From Apostichopus parvimensis (lineage: Eukaryota > Echinodermata > Holothuroidea > Aspidochirotida > Stichopodidae): 26,172 nt of DNA. The DNA is taken from the NCBI GenBank assembly GCA_000934455.1, contig KN882955.1:79106-105277 (forward strand). Direction: 5' to 3'. The position numbers and the translations under genes are program-made. The notes below the pieces were generated by a model. The model was not told where the DNA came from. It searched no databases and saw nothing but the letters and a program-made list of their open reading frames with translations. The number at the start of each line of letters is the position of its first letter. Position 1 is the first letter of the stretch. Shown one piece after another: positions 1 through 9,590 of the stretch.

Positions 1-180
1 TACTTTTGTAAAGTACACGCATTGACGTATTATAAGTATAAATAATTATAGCATCTTAAATTACGTTAATAATTTTTTATGGTTTTCGACAATGTACATT
101 TAATATTGCTTAATTGTGTAACATTGGATTGAATTTCAAATTACAAACGTAGGTAATAACAAAGTATGCTTTTTCTAAAG

Positions 181-276
181 GACCCAGTGACAATCTGCTT
201 ACGTATTTTGTTATCATTCTGACTGGCTGCATTGTCATAACAGGATGTCTGTCAATCATTTGGAAGAAACTTTGTT
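181..276 (+). CDS. Gene A exon: transmembrane helix
   Basis: The acceptor ends TTTTTCTAAAG and the donor is GTAAGT at 277. The exon is 96 nt and symmetric (phase 1-1). It encodes GPSDN followed by a hydrophobic stretch ([17 protein letters not shown]) and the stop-transfer end WKKLCC, which places the following exons in the cytoplasm. Positions 1-180 before it are intron with no further exon visible, so the ectodomain is outside the window. Confidence 0.88.
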
Positions 277-3200
277 GTAAGTAGAAATAAATTTGTCCCA
301 CGTTCAGCGTAATTTTACACAATTTGTTTATTTTCACATTCTTTCGTTCTTACCTTTGAAAACATTAAATCACCTAGGTTTTTTTGCTGAGAATCCACCA
401 AATAAATCAAATTAAATACGAATTGTCTACTATGACACTGTACTAAGGGACACGTTAACGGTGTTGTTTAATTCATAGTCTGACAAAACATCGGGAATGA
501 AAACATATACGAAGACCATTGGTTAAAGGTGAAATAGTATTAAAATGTAACAACATTTGGTATAATGAGTAATGTAGATATCGTGTTCATATTCCTGTAT
601 TATTTGAAAATGAAGAAGAGTAATATACCAATAATTTCAATTTAAAGTTGATAAGAATCATTGGAAACATCAGAAATTTTATAAAATTGTTTTAATGATT
701 GTTCATTTCAGCGCATAGAACAACTTTACCATTCGCGTAAGTTTACAGTGATTCCCGTTCTATATCAGTATTAGTTCGTTTCTTGTATATCCTTAGTTTT
801 AATAATTTAATTCAGGATTGTATGACAATGAACTAGACAAGTCAAAAACAATATTTCCTTTAATTTTATCTTAATTTAATCAGTTAAATAATAAAATTAA
901 TTTGAATATTATACAATTTAATGTTAGTGTAACACGTTACGGCTGTACCTATTTCAACTTATACATTCGGTGTTTATTTCATTTAAAGTTTAAATTCAAG
1001 TTTAATGTATTTATATATCTTTATCACTTTCTTTTAAACCAACTAGTCAAGTGATTTTTATTATTATATTATTTGTTGTTCAGAAGCGGAGCGACCTCCT
1101 TATACAACTGCTATACACACGTTGTAATGAGTTTAAGAGAATTGCCTTCAATTCAATTGACCCGTGCAGAGCCTTTAAATATCGGTAAGTACTGCAATAG
1201 TATTCCCTTGTACGGTTGTGACATTGGGCACTTTGATGAGTATTGTTTAAATAAAAAGATACACTATATGCCCTGTGACCAATCTAAGTACTTTTTCAAT
1301 GAAGTTCAATTAAACTTGGAGTCATCAATGCGTTATCTCAAGCGAATGTTCATACCGTCAATACAAAAAAAAAAACAGAAATGTTTACAAAATAAAGAGG
1401 AGTCACTAAGGGTCAGGAACTCCGGTGACAAATACATATTTTGATTCCAATATTCATCAGTTGACATTGTATTATTTGTAACATGCACACCAATTAATGG
1501 TCAAACCTCATTGAATGGACTGTTGTTTTGACATATTGAATAACAGGGTAGTTTCCTTTAAATAGAATTAATGTTGTGGACATACAAAGAAGGTGATAAT
1601 TAACTATAAAGGCTTTAGTATTTCATGAACAGTAAGAAATACACACCCATAGAGATTACACTAAATGGTAACATTATTTGTAATACAGGACAAAATAGAC
1701 ACGAGGAAGAAAATCAAAACCATAAGAACGAACGAAAATGTTTGAGTGCCGACGATGTAAAGTTAAGTTTCCAGCTTTCTCGGGAAGGCACAATGACGTA
1801 CTGGGTAGCAACCGTCTCGTCTGGAGACTGCTCATCAAAGGTTACTAAAGTCATCGCTAAATCTGCTTCAGGTAACGCATAAACTGTGACTTTTCTCTAC
1901 AAGGCCTAACTTTAGCAACAGTAACTGCAATTTATAGTACGATTTTATTTTGATACTTCAAATACAAATTGATGAGAATATTCATTTTGAAGGTTAAAGT
2001 TATGTTGATGAGATAAGTGAGGATATCAGTGATGAAAAGTTTCCAGCAAATAAAGAAATAATAATCTACATATGTATCCTACGTCAAAGAATATGCATAT
2101 GGCACTAATCTCTAATTATAAACAATATATCGTCAGAGTAGAATATTTAAACTACTCACCTCTGTAACTACATATAATGTAACACTTTCAAAAAAGTGAC
2201 TCAACATATCGTTACTGAGATAATTGTGTAGTTTACACATTGCATGTTCGATACATTTACATACTTTTAATACTAAGACAAATAGGCTACCTCCTTTTTT
2301 TGTACAGAAAATGCTCGTATGAAAGAACTAATGAACTTTCGAGCTTTGGCAAACTCTGTCATCACGTTGCAAAAACAAGAGAACATCGTTGAAGTTCTGG
2401 GGGTTGCCCATGATGACGGTAAGTTCTCCTGACCTGTTTACATTACTCGATAGATATTTTTGAGTTGTCCTTGATATGTACTACACACCTGTACATGAAT
2501 GAGACTTGGAACTTAGTTAAATTTTGAATTTGATAATTTTTTTGTCGTGAGATATGGTCTCATAGTTCTCATCCGGCACAAATAGTTCATATGTCATAAC
2601 ACAATGAACATCATCACCTATGTGATATTCTTTTCCAGTGCCCTATTTCATTTACCAAGAATACATCGAAACGGGAACATTAAAGGATTTTTTGATGTCC
2701 GGTGGTTCATATGAGGAAGGTATTCCGAACTACGAGAAAAACTTACAGTTAACCACATTTGCAGCTGATGTTTGCGAAGGAATGTATTTTCTTGCCAAGC
2801 ACAATGTAAGAGTACAGTATTGCATTATTTTTGTATGTTTCTTTGTTCCACTTGATTTGTTTAAAATGAACAGATGTAATAACATGTTATTTTTTTTTAT
2901 CGAAAATACTGCAAATGATCCCAACAAGTTAGAAATATTTTACTTTTATATTTTCTACATATGCAAAATGATGCAGCTGATGTAACCCGCTATCATTACT
3001 TATCTGGCTTCAAACTGTAAACGTGCTCTTTTCCAAAAGTGACCATGGTCGTGTGAAGAGAGGCTAGGGTGCATTTCAAACAAGTTTTGTCACAAGTGTT
3101 TCATGATACTAATGTCAAAGTGTATGTTATCTTTTTCAAGCTGTTGAATTGTCTACAGACTGTTAACTAGTATTTTTGAGTAGTTAGTCAGAACCGATGT

Positions 3201-5515
3201 GATTTGAAAGTGAACAACAACTCATATGTTACATTTAACGTGTGTTCTCGGTCGAAAATCTCCGCAAGCGTTGAACTAGGAAGTATTCTCTACTATCAGT
3301 GCTAGTGTCTCTTCTTTCCAATTATATATATTTCTCTCTACTTACGCACTGACAGTATCGCCATCCGGTGTTATCAGCAAGAAAAGTTCTACTCAGTACT
3401 ACAGGAAGATGTAAATTGTACGATTTCTGGCCTGCAGACTTAGCCACAGATGTTATAAACCAGATACTAGCAAAGGTACTTCACATTGCTAACCAGCGAC
3501 ATGTCACGTTGGCAGTAAACTTATCATGCTTATTACCAGCACCAACATCATATAAAGAGAATGTATTTTAGAGAAAATTAACTAACGACAGTATGCATAT
3601 AAACAACATAACAAGTTTGTAGGCAATTGTACTAAGTGGCGATCAAAATAAGGTATTAAGTATATCCTATTAATTTGGTGATAATGCTATCACGATGAAA
3701 ATGCAAATCTCATTCAATTATGACAAAGCAGTCATATGTAGGGCCTTGTGCATAATAACGTGGTATGTGACACAATATTTATTTTTTAATTTTACAAACA
3801 ACTTAATTTGTTCTTGCTGCCTAGACAATTCCACCAATAGCATGGCTTGCTCCTGAGACAGTCTTTATTGGAAATTATTTGGAGAAGTCAGACGTTTGGA
3901 GTTTTGGCGTTGTCTTGTGGGAAATCTTCACTTTAGGTTTGCAAAAAAAGTTACTTTGCTAAAAGATGTTATTGTTTATTACAAACTGGAACTTGGGGGA
4001 AACTCTCTTGTGTTCATATAATAATAATAATATATATATATAATAATACAGAATGTAAAATAGAATAATATTATATCATTTGATGTGATATGACATGATA
4101 TTACACTACTGTTTGTGGAATATGAAAGCTTACTAAACCACGTAAGATTAATTCAGAGGAAAATGCAATGTTCTTTTGTATTGATAACATCATGATAAGA
4201 AGAGGAATTTAATTTTCATTTGAAGTCGGTGAATAGTTGGTTTACAAAAATAAGAATGCAATTTCATTCGAAGGTTGAACAAAAAGTAAAATCAATTAAT
4301 ATTCTTAGGGGAAACACCATTTGGGGGTCTAACCTGTGATGAGATCGAAAACAAACTGAGACGGAAGGAAAACTTGGAACAACCAATGGCGTGTGCAGGA
4401 GGAATGCAAGTATCGTTTCTTGGTTTGCAATAAAAGGATATTATAAATCGTACTAAAACTGTGTCTTAAAGGGAAGGTGATTTGCCCTCCATTTAAAACT
4501 ATTGTGACAATTAAGTTATGCATCATTTTATCTGTTTATCAAGAAACTATAACAAGAAGGCCTACAAATCGTGTAAAGCTATAACATACTTTTGCATTTA
4601 GAATAATAAGTAACTCTGGTTAGAGAAGTACATCTATCGGCAAAACCTATATGGCGAATTAGATCAACTTGTATGTTTAGGAGTATCTATAATGTATTTC
4701 AGTTTAACTTGTTCTCGTTCTTTAGATTTGGTGCTATGCTATCGATGTGGAATCAAACAGTAGACAAACGACCGTCTTTCGCGAGTCTACAGATGACTCT
4801 ACAACGGTTATTGAACGACATGAGAAAAGTATGTTTGATATAAATAAAATCATTATCCAAAAGATTTGAATTCCTGGATATTATACTAGCAAATAAGATA
4901 ATTTTTATGATCTGTTCACATCTGTTGAGTGGTACGGACTTCGGGGTTTGATTTTACCTTCGCCTGATGACTCCCCAGAGGTCGAAACCGGTCGTGAAGT
5001 AGAATTTTCGGGTGAATTGTTCTTTATTAGTTTAATATATCTGTCATGCCACTAGCTGTATGTTTATTTATTTCTTATTTAAGGCTTGGCTTGTCTAAGC
5101 AAAGTGGTAGTTCTGTGTAAATTTTCAGATCGAAAAGCATCAAAGGTGCACTCTTTACAATCATAACACTTGGGTAATACGCCCTCATTGACAGTTATAC
5201 AAAGCCAGTTGATACGCATTCACACACCAGTAGAATCACTGTGGTCGAGCAATCCGGACTTCGGACTGTGGCACGAGGGTCCGGGGTTCTATTCATATCT
5301 TCGCCCGATAGCGAAAATGTGTGGGTGTGTGCTACTCAAATTTATATTACAATCTAATGGTAAAAGTACCAACGTTTACCGAAGATTATGCTTTCCATTG
5401 GTTTTCATATTGTTTCTAGTCATGTAGCTGCGACGCTGCTGCTGATGAAGATCCAAGATATTTTATCTTGAACAAATATCCCGCAGATGAGGATTACACT
5501 GAGTGCAAGATGTAA
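181..5515 (+). CDS. Receptor tyrosine pseudokinase, 5'-partial, 12 exons (gene A)
   Basis: The exons are 181-276, 712-736, 1084-1184, 1689-1871, 2308-2418, 2639-2805, 3356-3475, 3825-3936, 4309-4405, 4726-4828, 5129-5173 and 5420-5515. All junctions agree in phase, and after the split first codon the 1254 nt give 417 residues plus TAA. The order is a transmembrane helix, a juxtamembrane segment of roughly 80 residues, a full protein kinase fold (N-lobe, hinge, catalytic loop, APE, DVWSFG, C-lobe RP motif) and a short acidic tail. The family is receptor tyrosine kinase by fold. Catalytic residues are missing: HRDLAARN is replaced by [11 protein letters not shown] by DFW, and the Gly loop is reduced to one Gly. 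The VAIK lysine remains as VIAK. The protein probably sits in the plasma membrane and signals as an allosteric partner or scaffold without phosphotransfer. The extracellular part lies upstream of the window. The clean splice sites and open frame argue for a live gene, not a pseudogene. Confidence 0.92.
712..736 (+). CDS. Gene A microexon: juxtamembrane, 25 nt
   Basis: The exon lies between TTCATTTCAG and GTAAGT. It enters in phase 1 and leaves in phase 2, giving roughly SHRTTLPFA across the junctions. It is called because it is the piece needed to carry the frame from the transmembrane exon into the exon at 1084, and both splice sites are strong. The flanking introns (277-711 and 737-1083) hold nothing else I can support. 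Confidence 0.72.
1084..1184 (+). CDS. Gene A exon: juxtamembrane
   Basis: The acceptor is TTGTTGTTCAG and the donor GTAAGT at 1185; the exon goes from phase 2 to phase 1. It encodes a juxtamembrane segment with two tyrosines ([10 protein letters not shown]) and ends near RAEPLNIG. The frame stays open to 1444, but the strong donor and the phase match to the exon at 1689 favour ending at 1184. I see no named signalling motif around the tyrosines. Confidence 0.72.
1689..1871 (+). CDS. Gene A exon: kinase N-lobe, Gly loop and VAIK lysine
   Basis: The acceptor is TTGTAATACAG and the donor GTAACG at 1872; the exon is phase 1-1. It starts with a charged linker rich in Glu, Asn and His. The first kinase strands follow: [20 protein letters not shown] aligns with the Gly loop, where only one Gly remains. 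TKVIAK aligns with VAVK and keeps the ATP-binding lysine. The intron before it (1185-1688) has no other exon that I can see. Confidence 0.85.
2308..2418 (+). CDS. Gene A exon: kinase helix C and strand 4
   Basis: The acceptor is TTTTTTTGTACAG and the donor GTAAGT; the exon is phase 1-1. [14 protein letters not shown] matches the family pattern HPNIVxLLGVC, which fixes the alignment. Counting back from NIV, the position where helix C normally carries its Glu appears to hold Leu or Ala, so the Lys-Glu salt bridge of an active kinase is probably absent. Confidence 0.88.
2639..2805 (+). CDS. Gene A exon: kinase hinge and helix E
   Basis: The acceptor is TTCTTTTCCAG and the donor GTAAGA; the exon goes from phase 1 to phase 0. 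[18 protein letters not shown] is a textbook hinge (compare PLxIVxEYMxxGxLxxFL). [13 protein letters not shown] matches the helix leading to the catalytic loop (xVAxGMxYLxSxx) and ends just before it. The frame stays open into the intron, but the homology ends at the donor. Confidence 0.92.
3356..3475 (+). CDS. Gene A exon: degenerate catalytic loop and DFG region
   Basis: The exon is 120 nt in phase 0-0, with acceptor CGCACTGACAG and donor [19 protein letters not shown] aligns with VHRDLAARNVLL: the catalytic Asp is Val, the Mg-binding Asn is Lys, and the Arg of HRD is Pro. [12 protein letters not shown] aligns with VKIxDFGLARD: the Asp is kept and the Gly is Trp. The activation segment that follows is short. 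With these changes, phosphotransfer is not expected. Confidence 0.9.
3825..3936 (+). CDS. Gene A exon: APE motif and helix F
   Basis: The acceptor is TTGCTGCCTAG and the donor is the weak GTTTGC; the exon goes from phase 0 to phase 1. [14 protein letters not shown] matches xxPVxWMAPExx. [19 protein letters not shown] matches the invariant helix F almost letter for letter. These fold-holding residues are conserved while the catalytic ones are not. Intron 3937-4308 contains the AT microsatellite near 4017-4048. Confidence 0.94.
4017..4048. repeat. AT microsatellite (ATA/TA)
   Basis: An ATA-triplet and TA-dinucleotide run inside gene A intron 3937-4308. No function is suggested. Confidence 0.85.
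4309..4405 (+). CDS. Gene A exon: kinase C-lobe before the GC donor
   Basis: The exon follows ATATTCTTAG and encodes [17 protein letters not shown] and PMACAGG, matching xPYxGLxxxEIxxxL in tyrosine kinases. Phase 2 is needed to join the exon at 4726. The GT at 4410 gives phase 0, the wrong frame, whereas the GCAAGT at 4406 gives exactly phase 2. I therefore end the exon at 4405 with a GC-AG intron. Confidence 0.8.
4726..4828 (+). CDS. Gene A exon: kinase C-lobe RP motif
   Basis: The acceptor is CGTTCTTTAG and the donor GTATGT at 4829. [20 protein letters not shown] matches MxxCWxxxxxxRPxFxxL, the last helices of a tyrosine kinase domain, with Met in place of the usual Cys. It continues to [10 protein letters not shown] and ends in phase 0. 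Confidence 0.92.
4929..5010 (+). repeat. SINE-like fragment in gene A intron
   Basis: The fragment shares CGGACTTCGG, GGGTT-GATT and CTTCGCC-GAT with the copy at 5235-5312, but lacks the middle of that copy. It then continues with ACTCCCCAGAGGTCGAAACC, a conserved-looking tail. It sits in intron 4829-5128 and has clearly higher GC than its surroundings. Confidence 0.45.
5129..5515 (+). CDS. Gene A last two exons (5129-5173, 5420-5515): C-terminal tail
   Basis: The first exon is 45 nt in phase 0 ([15 protein letters not shown]), between AAATTTTCAG and GTAATA. The second starts after TTGTTTCTAG and encodes [15 protein letters not shown], then [14 protein letters not shown] and TAA at 5513-5515. 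The tail is acidic and has three tyrosines with nearby acidic residues, possible phosphosites for another kinase. If the last intron were retained, the frame would stop at a TGA 18 nt past the donor, giving a slightly shorter tail. Confidence 0.75.
5235..5312 (+). repeat. tRNA-derived SINE head in gene A last intron
   Basis: The sequence resembles a tRNA: GTGGTCGAGCAATCCGGACT as the A-box side, ACTTCGGA as an anticodon-loop-like segment, and GGGTCCGGGGTTCTATTC, one base from the pol III B-box consensus GGTTCGANTC. The CTTCGCCCGAT after it also occurs in the copy at 4929-5010. No intact cloverleaf or CCA-ready acceptor stem is evident, so a SINE fragment is more likely than a tRNA gene. Confidence 0.5.
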
Positions 5516-6716
5516 CGTTATTTCGGAATTTTGTCACGAAAGAAGAGAAGTTTGTATTTTTAAACAAATAATTGAGGAACATTAACAATGTTAACCTGCT
5601 AATATAAAGCTATGTATGAGGTTAAGGGTACTTTTGGGCCTTCTTTCAATCTAATCAATGTACTTAAATAATGCTCAAAACGTCAAGTAATCAAAATAAA
5701 GAATTATCAGGGGTATATTCGAGTTTTTTTCTTCAGTATACTTGATTAAGTCACTGAATGATTGAAGAGAATGTTTACAATTTTCACATCACATTTTGCA
5801 AACTTATGAGCTGTCAATGAATAAGAATCCAATGTTAAAATCACCAAAAAATGTTTTAAGAGATTATAATAATCATAAAAAATTTATGGAAATAAAATAT
5901 GCATTATCTTATTAAGCTAGACATAACCGTTGAGGGAAATAAATCTATATTATTTGCAAGAAAACTGATCTAATAAGACTTCTTTATATTATTACACATC
6001 TTATTTTAAGTAACTCAAACTGTATTGATTCATAAATTCAAGCTACAGGGGACATCTATATCCTAGTGAGTTTTTTTTGGACAAAATATTGATAGGATAG
6101 GTTCGTGTTGTTCTACCATTTTCGGTTTTGGCTGGAGATACCTTAAGAGGGTTTTTTTGCTGTAGGAACAAGACTTAAATATTTCTTTATCGACGTTTTA
6201 GTGCACAATTCTCACATTGAAGTTAATCATTACCTGATTTCCAATTGTTTTCAGGAGCAATCATGTTATAAAATTTTCATAAAAGCATCATATACATTCT
6301 CTACAGTTAGACAGTTTGTGTTTATTGCTATCATTGTGCAGCAGCTTAAGCCTTTAAGTAAATTCAAAACGCGGTTTTCATTTTGAATTAAATTTTCACC
6401 AGTGAATATATTTACTAAAATATTAACAGAACATTATTTCCTTAATATTTCTGTCGTTTGTGCGAAGAGAAGGAAATGGCATAAATGGCCTCCTTTATAT
6501 TTTACTGCAGCAAAATTGAATTGTGTCACTTGGTGACATTTTAGGGCTAATCGTATCGCACACGAGATTTTAATAACCTTTCTTGATTTTTTAGTCGCCT
6601 ATATAATGAACAGAAAAGAAAGTTAATTAACATATGATGTATTTGATATCTCACATGATAAACGACTGACGATAAAGTGTTTCTGAAATACCATTTTCAA
6701 GAATCTGTTTGTTTTT
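5516..6716. other. 3' flank of gene A, no gene seen
   Basis: AT-rich sequence with the probable 3' UTR at its start. The one ORF of 61 codons (6201-6386) has low-complexity composition, no recognisable motif and no splice context, so I treat it as chance. Confidence 0.6.
5695..5700 (+). promoter_or_regulatory. Polyadenylation signal AATAAA for gene A
   Basis: This is the first canonical AATAAA after the stop codon at 5515, giving a 3' UTR of about 200 nt. Other copies occur near 5890 and 5937. No transcript evidence is available here. Confidence 0.45.
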
Positions 6717-6850
6717 TATCTCTGCTTCTTCTCTGCTTTTTCTTCTTCTCTGCTTCTTCTCTTCTTCTCTGCTTCTTCTCTGCTTCTTCTTCTCTGCTTC
6801 TTCTCTGCTTCTCTGCTTCTTCTCTGCTTTTATCTCTGCTTCTTCTCTCT
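6717..6850. repeat. CT-rich microsatellite (TTCTTCTCTGC units)
   Basis: Imperfect repeats of TTCTTCTCTGC and CTTCTCTGC, almost purely pyrimidine on this strand. The apparent Ser/Leu-rich reading frame over it is only a translation of the repeat. Confidence 0.92.
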
Positions 6851-6859
6851 ACCAATTAA

Positions 6860-8000
6860 CAGTTTCTGTTCATGGATAGTAAGCACGGTATTCACATAAC
6901 AGTCGTGATAACAGAGTTATATGGCAAACATTTACATAGCAATGTTAGATGATGGAAACATGAAGGGAACAATATGACGAATAGTATTTATAGAACAGTC
7001 TGATCTACCCTGGTCATGATTACCATGATTATTACCTTTAAAATTCTTTGGTAATGCACAACCTGCTTAATATGGTGTTTTTGAAGTTGACAAAAGAGGT
7101 AAACTTTCATTAACATTGTCAATGTTATTTTCCTTAATGATTCTGCATTACGTAGGTGTATGCACATATGTTGTTTAACTCGGAACATGAAACAGCGTTG
7201 ATGATCAATTTAATTGTTACTTTTGAATACATAAATTGCCAAGTATTTTGTAAGGTTCAGGAATATCTTTTATATTTGTGACAATATACTTAGCAGAGTA
7301 AGAGATTTATTTCCAGTCAAATACAAGGCAACACAGAAGAATATATTTTTGGGAACAATTAAAGGGGCTTTTTTTGTCACCAAAAAACCGACAATCATTT
7401 ATTTCTCAGTTTTCTTATAAGTTGAAAGTTATGCTGGCAATGATTCACGACGATACAAGTGATTGCAACGGGAAATGAGCAAAAACCAGATGACATTAAA
7501 AAATTCACTGTCATAGCTTGCTGGGCCATTCACTTGAACATATCAGTTTGGAATTTGAAATTTAAGATTTAGAGATTGATTTCATTACCACGAAGCAGTT
7601 AATAAAACCTTGGTAAACATGAGAATCACAACTCTCCGATAGATACCCTAGCCTATGCATGGTGAACCTGCAAGAGACGGAAACCAAGAAAGACTAGCTG
7701 GTACTTGTTAGGACTTGGAAATGTGCTGAGTATCCGTGCAAGGGAATAGGTACCTTCTTTAATTCTTACTGTACAGTGTAGTTTTTGTTAAAAAAAACAG
7801 AATAAACCCTCGTGTGAAACAATAACTGAATGAAACGATTTAGCTTTTGCCCAGGCCATATTTCATTTTCAGCAAAAGAAGCCTTTTTGTGCAATTAAAG
7901 TTCAACTAACAATGTGCTTCAAGAGAAATAAAAAAGGAACTCATATTATAGTAAATGGGCCTTTCATAAAAACATTGCTATGAAGGAGTGGGAAAGGGGA
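6860..8000. other. Intergenic stretch, nothing recognised
   Basis: No exon chain, RNA gene or repeat family is recognisable on either strand. Minus-strand open frames here are short and have no family motif. Confidence 0.5.
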
Positions 8001-8010
8001 TGAAAAATAC

Positions 8011-8220
8011 ATGACACCCTGGTACCAGCATACGAACTACAACATTGCCATTGCCAAGTTAGCAGTAGAACAGGTAGCTGCAGAACTCCACTGTAGAAAT
8101 CCAGATGCTTACAGAAATTTTACAGTAGCAAAACAGACTGGAAAATGGCCACTTCTTGTAAAGGTCCTCCATGATACAACTTCCGGCATGTGCAGAGATA
8201 CCTACTTAGGTGAAATATAA
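8011..8220 (+). CDS. Unrecognised 69-codon ORF, possibly a transposon or pseudogene piece
   Basis: An ATG-started frame (MTPWYQHTNYNIAIAKLAVE at its start, then AKQTGKWPLLVKVLHD) with less AT-rich composition than its surroundings. I do not recognise a family. It ends 20 nt before the palindromic repeat at 8241-8583, which has similar composition, so both may belong to one old mobile element. No clear splice site or poly-A signal fixes its limits. It could also be chance. Confidence 0.22.
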   Translation: MTPWYQHTNYNIAIAKLAVEQVAAELHCRNPDAYRNFTVAKQTGKWPLLVKVLHDTTSGMCRDTYLGEI

Positions 8221-8240
8221 AGGCCTTACAAACAAGGGTA

Positions 8241-8583
8241 CATCAGAGTGTAAGTACACAGCCCATTCACGCAGAGATTACAGCAGCTACCGTAAATCTT
8301 AAAGTTGTGTACAAAAATAAACCTGGATTGTGCTGAAAAATCTGATCAATCGGTAGCATGTGCTATAAGGTTTACAGTAAGAATTGAGGAAATGAGTAAT
8401 ACCAACAAATTCAATTTGTTGGAATTACACATATCCTCATGTCTAACTGTAATCCTGACAGCACATTCTACCGATTTAGTACGATCCAGTTTTACTTTGG
8501 TACAAAAAGCTAGTACAGTAGTAACTGTGTTCTCAGTGTGTATCGGATGCACTACAGATGCTTATTTGAGATATTTGCCTTAA
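8241..8583. repeat. Long imperfect palindrome (inverted repeat, arms about 170 nt)
   Basis: The symmetry centre is at 8412, inside CCAACAAATT-C-AATTTGTTGG, where the arms match perfectly for 10 nt. Going outward, AATCGGTAGCATGTGCT (8348-8364) pairs with the reverse complement of AGCACATTCTACCGATT (8460-8476), and blocks such as TACAAAA and CTGGAT also pair. The match is clear for roughly 8305-8519 and weaker to the stated ends. The two strands therefore encode similar peptides (INLDCAEKS on plus, VKLDRTKS on minus). It could be a foldback or MITE-type element or an old inverted duplication. I see no target-site duplication. Confidence 0.7.
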
Positions 8584-8599
8584 TGCAAATACAGTTTCC

Positions 8600-9590
8600 T
8601 ATGTATCACTATTTGCATTCATGAGGGATAATCTTCCATTGGAAGAAACTAGAACCAACAGGTACTTCATACATTATTTATATATATAGAAATCTCATCA
8701 GCTGGAAAATTTGATACAGGGAATGAAATTTAAATGCCATATCGTTGCATAACAAAGATAATTAGAACGATTCCAGTCTGTAGATCGACAGCATGCAAGT
8801 GTGACTCAATTCTTGTAACAGTTTTGTTGATAATACAAAATAAAAGAAAATAAATTGGCACAGAATGAATATTATTTCTTTTTCTTAAGTATTTTTTCCC
8901 TATTCTAAATAGATTGCTGGTGGGGCTTTGGGGAGGCGGGAGCGATTGTTGACTGATGTTGTTTCATATAGATGTGTAAGAGTTATGTTATGTTTCAGCC
9001 TGTTTATACCGAAGTCGGCAAGGACAAACACTATATTATTTGGACGCGTTAATAAAATGAAATTGACACTGCAAAAAATGCAATGAAAACAATGTCAAGT
9101 CATTACATTTTATTTTGAAGGAATTGTACGGTTAATTACAATATATGCTATCCAAAACAAAAACATAGCGTATCAAAAATGTGTCAGTTACAAATTTGCC
9201 CCAGATTTGTTTCTTGAGACCCTACCCCTCGTGATTATTTACTCAACAACAGAATATGTCATTGAATATATTTAAATGGTTAATAACCATGTCCATAACA
9301 AGTATGACGTTTGTAATTTAAATGTTTACTGAGGTATTACACGTTTTTTTTGTACTTTTAGATAAAGTCCAGCATTGTAACGAAAAAAGGGAATATAATC
9401 CGAATAAAATAAAGGAAATATATAGGGACAACCACTGGGCTGTGGTGTATCATCGTGTCCAATGTCAACTAAAATTACTATACTGTTCTTGAGTTTTCAT
9501 GTTTCCAAGCTACTTTGAACCACATCGTATATGGCCCTGCCCCTCATGAAAATTAAATGAGCAACAGAAAATTGGCCCGTTACTCTATGT
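8600..9590. other. Intergenic stretch, nothing recognised
   Basis: AT-rich, with no gene recognised. Two weakly similar segments containing CCCT-CCCCTC-TGA...CAACAGAA occur at about 9217-9255 and 9535-9575. They may be fragments of one repeat. Confidence 0.4.

Noticed and set aside
1185-1444. Open frame continuing past the juxtamembrane exon
   Set aside because: The strong GTAAGT donor at 1185 and the phase match to 1689 show this is intron read-through; the peptide has no kinase similarity.
4406-4411. GT donor at 4410 instead of the GC donor at 4406
   Set aside because: It gives phase 0, which shifts the next exon out of the kinase frame and destroys the RP motif.
5235-5312. Functional tRNA gene
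   Set aside because: The B-box-like block is imperfect, there is no clear acceptor stem and a related partial copy lies nearby, so a SINE fits better.
5170-5427. 85-codon frame in gene A's last intron
   Set aside because: It runs through the SINE fragment and out of frame with both flanking exons.
6677-6859. Ser/Leu/Phe-rich small protein
   Set aside because: It is a translation of the CT-rich microsatellite.
8346-8552. Separate minus-strand gene
   Set aside because: It mirrors the plus-strand frame through the palindrome, so coding on both strands is explained by symmetry.
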